Of a DNA stretch of 64,000 nucleotides, positions 1 to 12,500 are shown in pieces (within the stretch, counting starts at the first letter, position 1; each line of letters opens with the position of its first letter). The notes under the pieces are model-generated. The model ran no database searches, was not told the origin of the DNA, and saw nothing but the letters and a program-made list of their open reading frames with translations. The position numbers were made by a program, and so were the translations under genes. The stretch is from Theobroma cacao (lineage: Eukaryota > Streptophyta > Magnoliopsida > Malvales > Malvaceae): the NCBI RefSeq assembly GCF_000208745.1, contig NC_030855.1, positions 26,239,136-26,303,135 on the forward strand, given 5' to 3'.

Positions 1-444
1 TAGTCTGCTATCTACTACTTCAATTTAGATAATAAACTGCTTTCTTCCATACTCAGCAGATGATAACTGGTATTTGTCCTTCGTTATGTTGTACTTGCGT
101 GGGGTTTTAGGTGTGTCATAAGCAGGCTTACCTTCTGCATCTATAATTTTCTTGAGTGTTTCAGCTATTCAAATCCCAATTCCCTATCGTTTTCTGAATA
201 AAGACTGTAGCTTTTCTCTCGCCAAGTGTTTGTCAGTCTTTATGCTTGTTAGGCTTATGTTTGTTCTTGTTATCTTATTTTTATGCATGCATTATGCGGT
301 AAAATGTTGAGCATCTGCTGTGGCCTATGTTTTTATTTTAGTCTTTTATTTATTTATTTTTACGGCTGACAATAGATTTAATTTACTTGAGCATTTACAC
401 CATCTCGCAATTAAATTTCTTTTGTTTATGGGTGACAACTGCAG

Positions 445-1948
445 AAGCTACACCAAAGGCCATCATGCGGACAATGAATGTGAAAGGACTAACTCTTTTC
501 CATTTAAAGAGTCACCTCCAGGTTTTCTTCATTCTTGTCAACCTTTACCTTGTCAAAAAATTAATAAACTTGGAGATCTGTTTTGAAGCTTATTCTCTCA
601 TGGACACCTTGTCCTGTGGTATTTTCACCGTGTTACAGAAATACAGGCTAGGTAAGCAATCAGGGAAGGATATGGGTGAGGGACCAAAAGATGGTAGGTT
701 CTGCTCCAACTCTTTTTCGTTAGTATATAATCTGAAACACATATATGCTACTATAGATGAATTTGGCTAAATTGAATCTACATTTGAAGTTTCTTTCACC
801 AAATTAATTTAATTTCTGCCACTCTTTCTTTGATTTACAAGTGAACTAAAATTATTCTTTGGTGACTGATTTAAACTAGGTGTATGTGTATTTGGATAAT
901 AATTTATAAGGTAATCATGTGGTAAGTATTTAGAATTTCAGACTGAAGTTTCTTTTCCAATTTTCATGAAGGGATGTCTGCTTCATACCTTTTAGAAAGC
1001 CCTGGAACCAATAATTCTACCCCAAGTTTGCCAAGTTCTGACATGAATGAGTGAGAAATTTCATCTTTTGTCTGAAAATTAGGGGTCTTCCTTCAGGTTC
1101 ACTGCTAGGTTCAAATCTTATGCTTAGTTCTGAGGGGAAATGAATTTTATATGCAGGGGTTATGAGGTGAAGGAGGCATTAAGGGCACAGATGGAAGTGC
1201 AGAGTAAATTACATTTGCAAGTTGAGGTAATTTTTCCCCTTCCGTAGTACTTTTCTCTTTTGTGGATGTGGCTATGAAGTGATATAAAGTGGGTAGTACC
1301 TCTAGGATGTTTCTGGGTTTTCATGCAATTCTACATTCATCTCTGAGCTTGTGACTGATGTCTTGGAGAAACTTGTTGTGAGGCTTATTATGCTTTGAAC
1401 AAAGCAATGGGTTGATAGTGCGAAAAGCCCTACTCTACATTTTGGAAAGAACCCTCCAAATCAGAGTGTAAATTCCATTCTGAAGCTAGCTAATCTTATT
1501 ATATTGTCTTGTATAGGCCGAAAAGCACTTGCAGATTCGCCAGGATGCAGAACGAAGATATATGGCCATGCTTGAGAGGGCTTGTAAGATGCTTGCTGAT
1601 CATTTTATTGGAGGTGGTGCAGATACTGAAACAGAGAACCTAGGATTTAGTAGTAAGGTGCCAAGAAATTATTGTGTTGACCCACTTGGATTTTACTCCT
1701 CTCAGTCTGCTGAGGTGGTCAATGCATGTGGCCAAGATGAAGAAATGCCATCCGGTCTGCATTCCCAGAGGGCTGATTGTTCCACTGAAAGCTGCCTAAC
1801 TTCACATGAGAGTCCAGGAGGATTGACAATGGAAGGATCTGCTGTTGAAGGGAAGAAAAAGATGCTGAACTTGGACTCAACAACAGGATCTCTGATCTGG
1901 GGTGATGCCAAGGTTAATCCCCATGGACTAACTGGATATGGCATGTAG
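445..1948 (+). CDS. MYB-CC (PHR1-like) transcription factor, 3' part; first exon(s) lie before the window
   Basis: Nuclear GARP-type MYB with coiled coil; the family binds P1BS-like DNA as dimers, and several members act in phosphate signalling. Exons seen: 445-521, 639-693, 972-1050, 1157-1226 and 1517-1948, all with GT-AG introns and a continuous frame of 237 full codons. Exon 445-521 encodes the second half of the MYB domain, ending in the SHLQ signature (ATPKAIMRTMNVKGLTLFHL then KSHLQ), and the next exon starts KYRLGKQ. The MYB-CC coiled coil is split over exons 1157-1226 (EALRAQMEVQSKLHLQVE) and 1517 onward (AEKHLQIRQDAERRYMAML). The C-terminal 110 residues are acidic/Ser-rich and not recognised. 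The EAEKHLQIRQDAERRY version of the coiled coil differs from that of the next gene, so it belongs to another MYB-CC subgroup (possibly PHL8/PHL11-like, from memory). Bases 1-444 are intron. Confidence 0.9.
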
Positions 1949-3180
1949 AGATGGAAATGAGTGATATTCTTCTGTATGCTCAAGCTATTACAGTCTCAAG
2001 TGTAAAAATGCTGATCTATTCATGTCCGTGGAGTTGGCAGGAAATCCAAGTTTTGAGAATGGAACAAGTAGTCTCAAAATTGTAAATCCAAGTTGCTTAT
2101 GCTCTAAATATCATACATTTAGTGTCTTAAACATATAAACTTGTGCGGCTGTGATTGGAAATCCATGTGATCACTGAAGTCCAAACTTAGAATGCCGTTG
2201 GAATTTTAGGCTTTAAATCTGAACTTGCTGTGTTGTTACAGGCAATTTGTGTAGGACAAAAGAGAAAATTTTGATTGAACATGATTGCCAAAGGATAGAG
2301 GGAAGCAGAACAAAGGACGTTGGGGATAACGAGATGGTAGGGTAGCAAATGGATTTTGGCTTTTGTTTGACAAAGTTATGCTGGTGAACGGTGATGATCA
2401 AATTATCAATTATACAAGGTGGGGGCGGAGAAAATCCAAAAGCCATATAAAAAATTGACATCCTCTTTCAATCACGTAACAATCAAAGACGAAAGGGACA
2501 GAAATTGCCGGACGGAATATAACTGGGTAGATTCCGTCCGAGGCCGGTCGCTACATGTCAATCTTCTATTTCATTATATATATAATACTTACTTTGTATG
2601 TTTTTGACATATGTATAATCTGGTATTAAACATAAGAGATTATGATTTTCATTAGACTACTAAGCAGACAATAAAATAAAGACGAGTATCCCTTAATTTT
2701 GCTGACCCTGAGTTTTCACGTTACCTCTGTTTATGTGTATGCATTCAGCAATAAGAAAGTAAATAAATAAAATAAATGAATGACTTTAATTCTTTTGTGT
2801 GAAACTTGAAAGGATAATAATAATAATAATAATAATAATCCCAAAATTGCACAAAAAAATATAATGGTATAAATAAAATGTAGAAAGACGTAAAGAAAAA
2901 GTGAAGTACAGAGATACTAAAATTATTACGGTTATCGGGTTACTTACATACATACGAAGATACGGTAGTACTTACATAAATAAAAAGACAGCAAAAAGCG
3001 TGGTTGTGGCCTGGCCTGTGGGGGTGGTGGGTGTGTCTCTGCGTCTGCTCTGCCTCTTTGGACTTTTTCTTTCCCTTTGATTTTGGCCTCCAAACACTGG
3101 TAGATTACTTTTCTCATCCTTGTCAAAAATACGAGTAAAATTTAAATTCTAGTTACGTTGCAGAGTGAGGGGCGAAATTT
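1949..3180. other. 3' flank and intergenic DNA between the two MYB-CC genes
   Basis: This stretch holds the 3' UTR of the upstream MYB-CC gene and AT-rich intergenic sequence. Apart from a TAA microsatellite near 2817-2840 I see no coding block or RNA gene. Short open frames on both strands here have no recognisable domain. Confidence 0.5.
2817..2840. repeat. (TAA/AAT)n microsatellite
   Basis: About eight uninterrupted AAT-type triplets in the intergenic region. This is a simple repeat with no other feature. Confidence 0.9.
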
Positions 3181-5251
3181 GAAGGGATGGGTTGCTCCTA
3201 GATCTGCTTCTTCTTCTGGTACGCTCTGCTCGGCCCCATCCTCTTTCCACTTTAGCTGCTACTTCTTCTCCAAATTTCATTTCCTTTTTCCTCTTTCAAA
3301 TTTTGGTTTTACTTCCTCTTCTTAGCTTCTTCTGGCTTTGCCTTCTATTTGAGTATCGATTTTCTTTTCTTTATAATTTTTTTTTAAAAATTGTTCGGCC
3401 AATGTTTTCGATTCCTGTTTCTTTCCACACACACTTAATCCTAACTAATATTTCTAATTTCTATTTCAGATATCATAATCGCTGCACTATTTTTTTCTAT
3501 CTTTTTTTTTTTATCGAAGAAAAAGAAAACCAACTTGTATTACATATATAGAACAATAATTCTTCCTCGTATTTGGGCTTTCCATTTGGTACACTCCCAA
3601 TTGGTTTAGAGATGCGGTGTGATAGAATAGAATTAGGAATTATGTTTATTTAGCCTGTAATTTGTTGTTAATAACTGATAGACGATTGCATCACACATAT
3701 TTGGACAACCTGCTCCCAACTCCAAATGCCTTTGATCAACCGCAAATCCACATCCTCTCTTTTCTTCACTTGTATTCATATTCTCATTTCTCATTTCAGT
3801 TATGTGTTGTATGCGTTCAATATCAATCACCGCCACATCCCCTTTCTATTTGTACAACCTACGCACTCCAGTTTATCCTTCTGCCCACTTTTATCTTGAT
3901 CATTCTTTCCTTTTTTTAATATTCATTTTACTCAGAGGGTAAATACTATGATAGTGGGAAAAATTTTAACATCTTTTAAATCCTATTCTACATATTTCGA
4001 GATGAAGTTTTGCAAGGATTTGGGTTTTTCAAAATTCCTTGCTTCTACATGCAGCCCAAACCTAAAGTTCCTATTTTTCAAACTTAAAGAATGCACACCC
4101 CCCCCCCCCCCCCACCAACCAAAGAAACACAAAAGGTTTTTCTTTCTTTACTGCTTTTGCTTGATTTATACTGAAATTTCCAAATATTCAATTATCTTTA
4201 CCATATCTTTGTTTAATTGCTGTTATAAATGCTGATTTGCCCTGGACAAAAATTGTACATGTTAAGCCTTCCAATATGTGTATCATTATTATAAATTGGA
4301 ACTCAGGTATATAAGTGAAAGACTGAAAGATGTTTGTGCCTAACCTTTTCTGCTAATGGGGAAATTTAGATTTTCATTTCTGGACATCTACACTACCTGG
4401 ATTTCTTCAAGAGCTAGCTTCGAAAAATTTTAAAGGGTTTTATGGGTTATATTACATATATTCTTGATAGTGGTTTGTTTAAGATTAGGGTTTAGCTTGG
4501 TGGTCGGAGAAAGTTTGGGTAGAAATTTTAGGGTTGAGATGCAGTACTCTCTGTTGCATCAAGAAAAGCAAAAATGGAAAATTATATGCAATATTAGTGT
4601 ATGATAAGGAAAACTCAGTGTTATGGCAATGGCAATGGCAATCTTGGATTGATTCTGATTGTGGGGAAATTCAAGGTTCCCTTAGTCTGCTATGTATTTT
4701 TTAGGGGATATATTTTGATTGATTAGAAAGTTATGACTTTTCACAGCTTGCTCTAGTTCTGGCTTTACTTTTACATTTCTTTGTAGCAATGTCTTAGTAA
4801 TTGTGAATTCTTTGGTTTCAGTCATTGTCATAAGAAGTGGAATGATAATAAGGGTTTTGCTAGCAACTGTTATTATTTTCATATTAACTGCAGTGGTTGA
4901 CAGATAATTTGATGATTTTCAATGCATTTAATGAAGATATTTCTTTAAACGGCAACCTTAAGAAGTGTCTTTAGGGCAGTCTTTAGCAAAATCCCAAAAT
5001 AATAATAAGAGAAGAAGAAGAGGAAGCATGAATGATGTTGGTAGGCTAATGGGGCTAATAATTCTTGCAATCTTGCTTTCCTCATCCTTTTCCTTCCTTT
5101 TCTGTTAGGATGGTGCAAGTTGCATCTTTGATGTGTTTTATTTTTTTTCCTTAACTATGATTGTAGATCAATGTAGAATCTATCAATAGTTTGCATTTAT
5201 TATGCTCTTAATGAGTCTCTTTACTCCCCATTGTTTGTAGATGATCAACAA
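3181..5251 (+). promoter_or_regulatory. Probable promoter and intron-containing 5' leader of the PHL7-like gene
   Basis: The region has pyrimidine-rich, UTR-like sequence around 3190-3420 and then AT-rich, intron-like sequence. A good 3' splice site (TTGTTTGTAG) ends at 5240, 11 bases before the start codon, so at least one leader intron is likely. I could not fix its 5' splice site. A run of 16 C lies at 4098-4113. No protein gene is supported here. Confidence 0.45.
4098..4113. repeat. Poly-C homopolymer of 16
   Basis: Sixteen consecutive C bases, unusual in otherwise AT-rich leader/intron sequence. The exact length may be affected by sequencing error. Confidence 0.85.
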
Positions 5252-5288
5252 ATGTATCAACCAAAGACTGTTCCTGGTTCAAGTTTAG
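5241..5288 (+). promoter_or_regulatory. Out-of-frame upstream ORF overlapping the PHL7-like start
   Basis: An ATG lies exactly at the first base of the exon (5241), 11 nt before the main ATG and in another frame. It encodes 15 codons (MINKCINQRLFLVQV) and stops at 5286-5288, inside the main coding region. If the 5240 splice site is used, ribosomes meet this ATG first. It could damp translation, or it may be ignored because of context. Confidence 0.5.
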
Positions 5289-8200
5289 TCCGCAACAACT
5301 CAATAGTTCATGGTCAGCATTTAGATTGTGGAGCTAGCCAAATGGACCCCATAAGTGGAGGGAACAGCCTCACCAACAACCCTAATCTTGCATCAAAGCA
5401 ACGATTACGCTGGACACATGAGCTTCATGAACGTTTTGTTGATGCTGTAGCTCAACTTGGTGGGCCAGATCGTGAGTCTTGTCGAATATCTACCTAGCTA
5501 ATATTTAATTTTTAGCCTGAATTTGTTTGTGCATATAATTGACTAGGTTGGCCAGTAGTCAAAGAATAAAAGGTTTGTTGAAGGTTGGAATTCATGCTGC
5601 ATTCTTCTAAAGGAATTCATGCTGCATTCTTCTAAAGGAATTCATGCTGCATTCTTCTAAAGGAATTCATGCTTTCTGTATAAGATTAATGAAGTAAGAT
5701 ATTTTAGACATAAGGAAATATGTTTCCTCTAAATTCCTGGGAACTTCAATTGTTAGAGGGATTTTATAACTGGAGCCTTCTCTCTTTCATCTAGTGTCCT
5801 TTCTATCAAGATTATTTATATAAACTTTTCTTGGGAAATTATGTGAAAGCATTTGGTGCTGTGGTATGTTTATTGTTTACATGGTTATTCAAAATTTTAT
5901 TGCCAGCCAATCTTTTGCTGCTTTAAAGTTCCTGGAAAGTTAACATTAAATAGATTTGTTTAACTTGAAGAATCTCTCTTTCATCTAATCTCCTGTCGGT
6001 GAAGAGTTATCTATGTAAGATTTTCTTGGTAAATTGCATGGGAAAACATGTGGCAGTGTGGTGGCTCACATTTAGTGAATGGACATGGTCATGCTGAAAC
6101 TATAAATACCTTAAGATTTTCGCATTTATATATAGAAAAAGTGTATGATGGTAAACAAGTTTCTTTTTCCCCCCTCTCAGGTGCTACACCAAAAGGAGTT
6201 CTCAGGGTCATGGGTGTACAAGGTTTGACAATATACCATGTCAAAAGCCATTTACAGGTATATTATTCTTTTTTCAACCTAATGTAGAACTGTACTTATC
6301 TATGTACATTGGTTCGGGAGTTGCCCCAGGGGGAGTGAGGCTTGTGTTGAGTGGTTAGTGTAGCATTACTCATTATCATCTATGGCTTTTGCTGACTCTA
6401 CTTTTGTGATGTATCCAGAAATATCGACTTGCGAAATATCTCCCTGATTCTTCATCTGATGGTAGGTTTTATTTGTTCTCTTTTTTTTTTTTTTTTAGTG
6501 TAGACATAAAATGGTTTTGTTAAATTGTTCTTGACCCATGAAGTTCGTTCTTCACATTGCATAGAAATTTTCAAGTTCATTATAACTTGTACAAAAATTT
6601 TCTTCTTAGTATAACTTGTTTCTTCTATTTGTTAATGAAGGTAAAAAAGCTGACAAGAAAGAAACTGGGGATATGCTTTCCAATTTGGATGGTTCCTCGT
6701 AAGTGAAGCTGTAGCTTTTTCAGTTTGTTTTTTTGTTTTACTTTTTCGAAAATATCCTTTTTCATATATTGTCACCTATTGTTGGAATAGTTATTGTCGG
6801 TTTCAACATGTCTTTGAACTGTAAGATGGAAGAGTTTCTATTTACATGCATAAGAAAACCATAAGGTGTGCTGGAAAAATGATAAAAGTGCTGGAAGCTG
6901 TCAATCATATGAAAGTTACTAATTATCAGTTAGGGATGACAAAAGGATACTGTCATCCGGGCACGGGACACGGTCTGACCTAATTAAATAGGGTTTGGGT
7001 ACTCTATAAACAGTTAATGCAAAATGATCTCGGGTTTGTGTAGTGCTTTTAGGTTGCCTGTTATCCCTACTTGACTATTAATGATGAACACTGAAAGTAA
7101 ATTTTAGTTGTAATATAATATTTCTAGCTACTTGAATTGATTTTTATTAATAACTAATAAAAGGCATAATGATTAAATAAGTCCTCGAACTAGACCAAAA
7201 TTCTCACTTAACCCTACTCTTTTTTATTGATGTCAATTGAGCTCTCATCTTATGATAGTGTCAAATGAGCCAAATTTGAATGGAAAAAAATGCTGACATG
7301 GCTAATGGCTTTGTTAACTCACTATGTTGGCATTCCTGTGGACAAATTGGATGACATGGCATACACATGCAAAGAAGTAGATGACACGGCAATTAGTTAT
7401 CAAATAAATAAAATTTGAAGTTTTAGAAATAATAGATAAAAGTTAAGAATCAATTAAATTTTGAAGGGAAATGGAAGTTGAAAAAGGAAAAAGCCACATA
7501 TCTGGGGTTAGAGACGTAGAGCTCTCGCTCCATCATCAGCACCAACCCAGTCCCTTTGTCTTTCTACACCATTTCTTTCTCTGTCTTCTCTATTTCGTTT
7601 CTTTTCCCGACCTATTAGCTCGTTGGTACTCTCCCATGAAAACCTCTTCAAAATCATCTTTCCATAACCCAAGCTTGAAATCTCATTCCAAAATCCCAAT
7701 CCATCACCGAAACTTGGTTCTTGTGTACACATTCAAGAAAGGAATTTTATTTCTTTAAATGAATACTTGGCATCTTAATTTTTTTTTTAAGTTGCTTGGC
7801 ATCTTAAATTGACTGATCTTGAATTGCATGGAATTAAGGGAATTATTTTTTTCCTGCTTGCAGTGGGATGCAAATTACCGAAGCTCTAAAGTTGCAGATG
7901 GAGGTGCAAAAGCGCTTGCATGAACAATTGGAGGCATGTTTTCTCAATGCAAATTGTTTACTGATTTGGTTATTCTGTTATTATTTGGCTTTCCTTCCTC
8001 GGTGGTGGTGGTGTATAAAAAGAGACTAGTAAATTGTATATCTAAGATAGTTTATAGTAGCATGGTATTGAGGAGTGACACAACATTGGGACTCAGTATT
8101 TTCTTCTGTTTTCTTGGTGAAACTGGAACAATTTGCTAAATTTCTGTGCATTGAACATGCTAGACACGGCTTAAATTTTCAGGTGTTAGGTTTACTTCTT

Positions 8201-8816
8201 GAGTTTTCCCCAAACACAGATTCTGAGCTCTTACTAAGCCTGCAATTTCTGTGCCTGTGATGTACAACAGGTGCAGAGACAGCTACAGTTGCGGATAGAG
8301 GCTCAAGGGAAGTATTTAAAGAAAATTATTGAGGAGCAGCAGCGTCTCAGCGGAGTCCTTGCAGAAGCACCTGGCTCAGGAGCCTCGGTCCCAGCATTGG
8401 GTGACAATGGCCTGGAATCTGACAAGAAGACTGACCCTGCAACTCCAGCCCCAACTTCAGAATCTCCTCTACAAGATAAGGCTGCCAAAGAACGAGCCCC
8501 TGCCAAGAGCCACTCTATTGATGAGTCTTTCTCATCTCACCATGAGCCTTTGACCCCAGATTCAGGTTGCCACGTTGGTTCCCCAGCAGGGAGTCCTAAG
8601 GGTGAGAGGTTGATGAAGAAACAACGGGTGAGCATGGCTGCGGCATTTGCTAAACCTGAGGTGGTACTTCCACACCAGATATTAGAGTCGAGCATAAGCT
8701 CCTCCTTCCAACAATCTCACTCTGTTTTCATGACGAGAGAGCAATTTGATCCTTCATCTGGGATATCGATGGGAAATGAAGATCAATTGGAGAAGGCTTC
8801 TGGAACTGAGCTGTAG
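5252..8816 (+). CDS. PHL7: MYB-CC transcription factor, PHL7 type (PHR1-like)
   Basis: Nuclear GARP MYB-CC factor. Exons are 5252-5471, 6181-6257, 6419-6461, 6641-6698, 7864-7933 and 8271-8816 (1014 nt, 337 aa). The start is the ATG at 5252, just after the 3' splice site at 5240. The MYB domain runs from about residue 50 to 105: KQRLRWTHELHERFVDAVAQ, then the PDRATPKGVL block after the first intron, ending SHLQKYRLAKYLPDSSSDG. The coiled coil follows (ALKLQMEVQKRLHEQLE, then VQRQLQLRIEAQGKYLKKII). These blocks match what I recall of Arabidopsis PHL7 (At2g01060) and its close relatives. The tail (about 150 aa) is Ser/Pro-rich with a short basic patch (GERLMKKQR). Intron 5 has a GC 5' splice site. 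The upstream neighbour is another MYB-CC gene in the same orientation; the downstream gene is convergent. Confidence 0.93.
5587..5673. repeat. 25-bp tandem repeat, 3 copies plus a partial copy
   Basis: Unit GGAATTCATGCTGCATTCTT followed by CTAAA, three near-perfect copies and a fourth partial, inside intron 1 of the PHL7-like gene. The identical copies suggest a recent duplication. Confidence 0.9.
6950..7072. mobile_element. Possible small MITE-like insertion in intron 4 of the PHL7-like gene
   Basis: The ends are imperfect inverted repeats (TTAGGGATGACAA on the left, TGTTATCCCTA on the right) around a more GC-rich core. I could not find a convincing target duplication, so this is tentative. 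The following 7140-7460 stretch also reads like dispersed repeat sequence, without coding potential. Confidence 0.3.
7934..8270 (+). other. GC-AG intron (intron 5 of the PHL7-like gene)
   Basis: The exon ends HEQLE (GAG) and the intron begins GCATGT; it ends TACAACAG, and the next exon resumes VQRQLQ. Using the nearest GT (four bases downstream) would shift the frame and break a conserved coiled coil, so a GC 5' splice site is the simplest reading. Confidence 0.8.
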
Positions 8817-9546
8817 TTTTATGTGCGACAAGGTATATGTTCTCCATTACATTTTGGCTGTGTGTATCTCTGGGACGAAATTTCTGATTAGGTCAAAAAA
8901 TACTTGTTAATGTCTGATGTACGAGATAATTAGGCTCAAGTAAATCTGTCCCTTTATACTGATTTTTCTAGCTTTCATATAGTGTACTTGAATTTTAATT
9001 AGAAATGAAAAATTATTGTGAACAATGCTGGAGACTTGGCTCACGTATACTGCCATGTCTATCAGATCCCTTGACTGTTATGTTTTGCTTGAAGGTCTCA
9101 AGACTTTGATGGCTTGGATTGGTTATTGTCAATTGGGATCTTTTGCCATTGGCACTATTACCATACCGGGAGAGACAATTTCCTTTTGTAGGGTGTATGT
9201 GCTGTGCTGGTTTTAGAATTAGAGTACCAAAATAAAGCTTATTAAAACTATATATTTTAGGGCATGTTTAATGTTTATGGCGAAGTGACATGCATGGTAT
9301 TGTTAGCCGAGCAATGAGTAAGCAAAATCATAACGCGCTTCGAGATGAAAATCATTTCCAAATCTAGACTTCTGAATAATGAGCATTGCCAGGCTGTGCT
9401 TGAACAAATACTGTTTTATAAAATACGTGGATGCTGCATTTATACATACTCAAAGGCAACCTTGTTGGCAATGCAAGTTGGAGGTGAATTGAGCACTTGG
9501 AGCTAAAAAAACCCAAAAAACAGTATTATGTTACAAGGAAGGACAG
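8817..9546. other. Convergent 3' ends of the PHL7-like (+) and alpha/beta hydrolase (-) genes
   Basis: The stretch holds the 3' UTRs of both genes. A plant-like AATAAA signal sits near 9230 on the plus strand. No further gene is seen. Confidence 0.6.
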
Positions 9547-12500
9547 TCATGGGGACCGATGCCTCCGGTGATTTACTCGTTTCAGGATGCAAAGGCGTAG
9601 TCGCTTGCTAAGGGCTTCTAGCTTTTCAAATTTCTCACGCTTGGGCTTCTTTGGAATTGTTGGCGCTCTCTTCTTCATAATTTCCTCTTTTGATGGATCA
9701 GGCGACTTTTGCTGCATGCTTTTGAGAGGTGTTGCAAGCACATTGAGAGTCACCTAGTGAGGCACAAAGTCCCTTTCAGCAAGAAAGATAAAGACAGGAA
9801 ATTCGATACGATTACAACTATCATGCAGATAAGAGATTCAGCACATTCCAGTTGAATTAAATCATGGCAAACACCAGTTACCAACTCATTCCCAACATCT
9901 CTCATTTACCCTGCACCTCCATGCATTCTTTTTTATTGACTAAAACAGTTTAAACCTGATAGCTTTGCAGACCTATTATATGCATTACATGGACGGAGGT
10001 AAGATTTCTTCACTCTATGGTAAAGATTCCACTTTGCTATCAGCAGGGTTAGAGAGAGAGAGAATGAGGAACCTGATGGCTGTTGTCAGCAGTTGTACAG
10101 TCCGCTGAAGATTCTTCATCACTGCCCCCCAGTGAAGAGCATCTTCCCCAGCTTTCCCTGTTTGAGCTTGTATATGAGCAACATTCGTCACTTTGGCCAT
10201 TAGGCTTATCCTGAAAAAGAAATAAAAGCAAAAGCCTCTAATGAAACAAAGTGTGCAAAGTGAAAAGGCAAGCATTTCATGATTTATTTCACAAGTCATT
10301 TTGCAAGTTCAGCAACCATCTTCAGCAAAAGACAATAGCTACATTGGAAGTGAAGCCATAATTGCAGAATGAAACTAACATTACATTGAGTTTAAGTATC
10401 ATAGATTCATCACAGAAGAATGCTAACATTAAATTGAGTTTGGTCATGGCAGATTCTTAGGACTAACTTGAGAGTGCATTAAGCAGAAACTGGAAAAAGA
10501 AAAAATCCAGTCCCCCTTTTAAAAGAATAAAACATACATACACAGAAGCGTGCAGACAGACACAGACAGAAATATAATAGAGGTGATCAGAAACATTTCA
10601 TGGATACCAGTAAATTTGATGGCTCGTCACTGTCAGGTCTATTATCTCCACTGAGCATGGAATCCTGCAGTTCAATAACAAATAAACACCATATTTTTTA
10701 TAAAAAAAATACTAATAACCAAACACAGAGAAATAAAACGCTACCAATCTAGAAAGTGGTGCAACTTCCGAAAGCAGCCCGTTAACTGGCTTTGTTGTCA
10801 AAATGCTAGGTGGAGCAGAAGATGAACTTGCAGCATTGGTTGATGCAGATTGAAGGCCAGTGATTATTTCATACAACAGACTCTAAAATGAAATACAGAA
10901 ATTCACGTTAATCCTTTGGTAGCTATATGCCTACATACCAATGTCTACAAAAGCTTTTACAGGACATGCAACTATCACAAAATACTGGGGGCTCATCATC
11001 TTAGCAACACCTTTATCCAGCAAATGCATTTCCAGCTCCAACATAGTTGTTCCCTTGTTGGTTTTTTATGCTATAAGAACTCTGTGAACAACAGGGCGAA
11101 AGGGGTATGTATTTATACACTGGAGCCCCTTAAAAATACCCCAAAAAAGAGGAAGACAAAATATAAACATAATACAGCCCAGCTAAACTCCAAAACTCCC
11201 AGAGGTTTGGCAATGATGCCTAGCTACTGATCCACATCCTAATGGAAAAGTTTGACAAGAGGGGGAGTTCCTCACAAGCTTAGATAATATGCGAAGAAAC
11301 GTACAGAGGTGACGCTAACAATAAGCAAAGGACACACATCTTTAACTCTTAAACTACTTTCTCAAAAGCTCCACACGAAAAGAAATTCACCTCATCCATA
11401 CCAGCACCGACTTTCAAATCACCAAGGTCATAATATTTCTCAAGCTTACTTGAACAAGTAGAAGAAATCTGAGGAGGATGAAGTACGTTGTAGAAGAAAA
11501 TGGAAACCGAATCATAATAAAACTGTGGCCTGGAGGAGTTATGATCACCATCAAATTTTATAACATTTTTATCTCCCTGCACAGAGTATGCATATAATTA
11601 AACACTTCCAAGATCAGCCAATTCATTCAAGAAAAATGTAAGAATTTTCAAATGGTAAATTACCGCATATAATTTTAAGATGAGGTCAGAGTGATGAGGT
11701 TGAATAAATTTGTCATCACTGGCATGTCCAAATAATGCAGGAATGAATGTTTTGGGTGCCACCTGGGAGTAGAAGTCTAGCGTATTACTTAAAATAGATA
11801 AAGCAATAGGTAATGAAAGAAACCCAACATAAAATGAAATAACTTCTAGATCAAAACAAGTCTATCACTGATTAACATCATGAAGCAGGAAAGAATTAAT
11901 TAACTTGCCAACTTGTGCATCATTCTTAGCAGTGTCAACATTAACAAGTACACAAATATGGACAAACCTTTAGACAGTTTAGATCCATGATATCAAACTT
12001 TGCCTTCTTCTGAATTACACGCCTCATGTACTGCACAGCCATCTTAACCTGATTGAAATAGAAGGCAAGAGATACAACTCTCATTGCAATAATTTAAAAA
12101 CATCTAAACAAAGAATATGCAAACAGTGACGAATCCCATGCCGTCAGTTCACATGTATCAGTGACCATTAGATCAACAAATTGTGACCATTAATGTATTA
12201 GTATTATCAAAACCAGCTGGGATATACCAGATTTTGACAAAAAAACCTACATTGGCAGCAGTTGTGCCACCTCATATAAGGTACTAAGGTGTATTGTGAT
12301 TTTCTGGCAATACCAAGTTACCAACTAATTTTGGCCATTTCAGCTGAATCATTCTTTATGCTTCATTGGTGGCCACAATGGGGAAAATATGAGAGTCGGT
12401 CTCCATTGTGTGTGTCTCAAGAGTTTTAGGGAGAGAGAGAGAGAGACGAAATCTATGGAAGGCTGTCCCATGCTAGGTGAAAGCGAAAAAATATGGTTGA

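Noticed and set aside
3192..3551. 119-codon open frame on the plus strand before the PHL7-like gene
   Set aside because: Phe/Leu-rich translation of pyrimidine-rich leader sequence, with no domain; better read as 5' UTR/intron.
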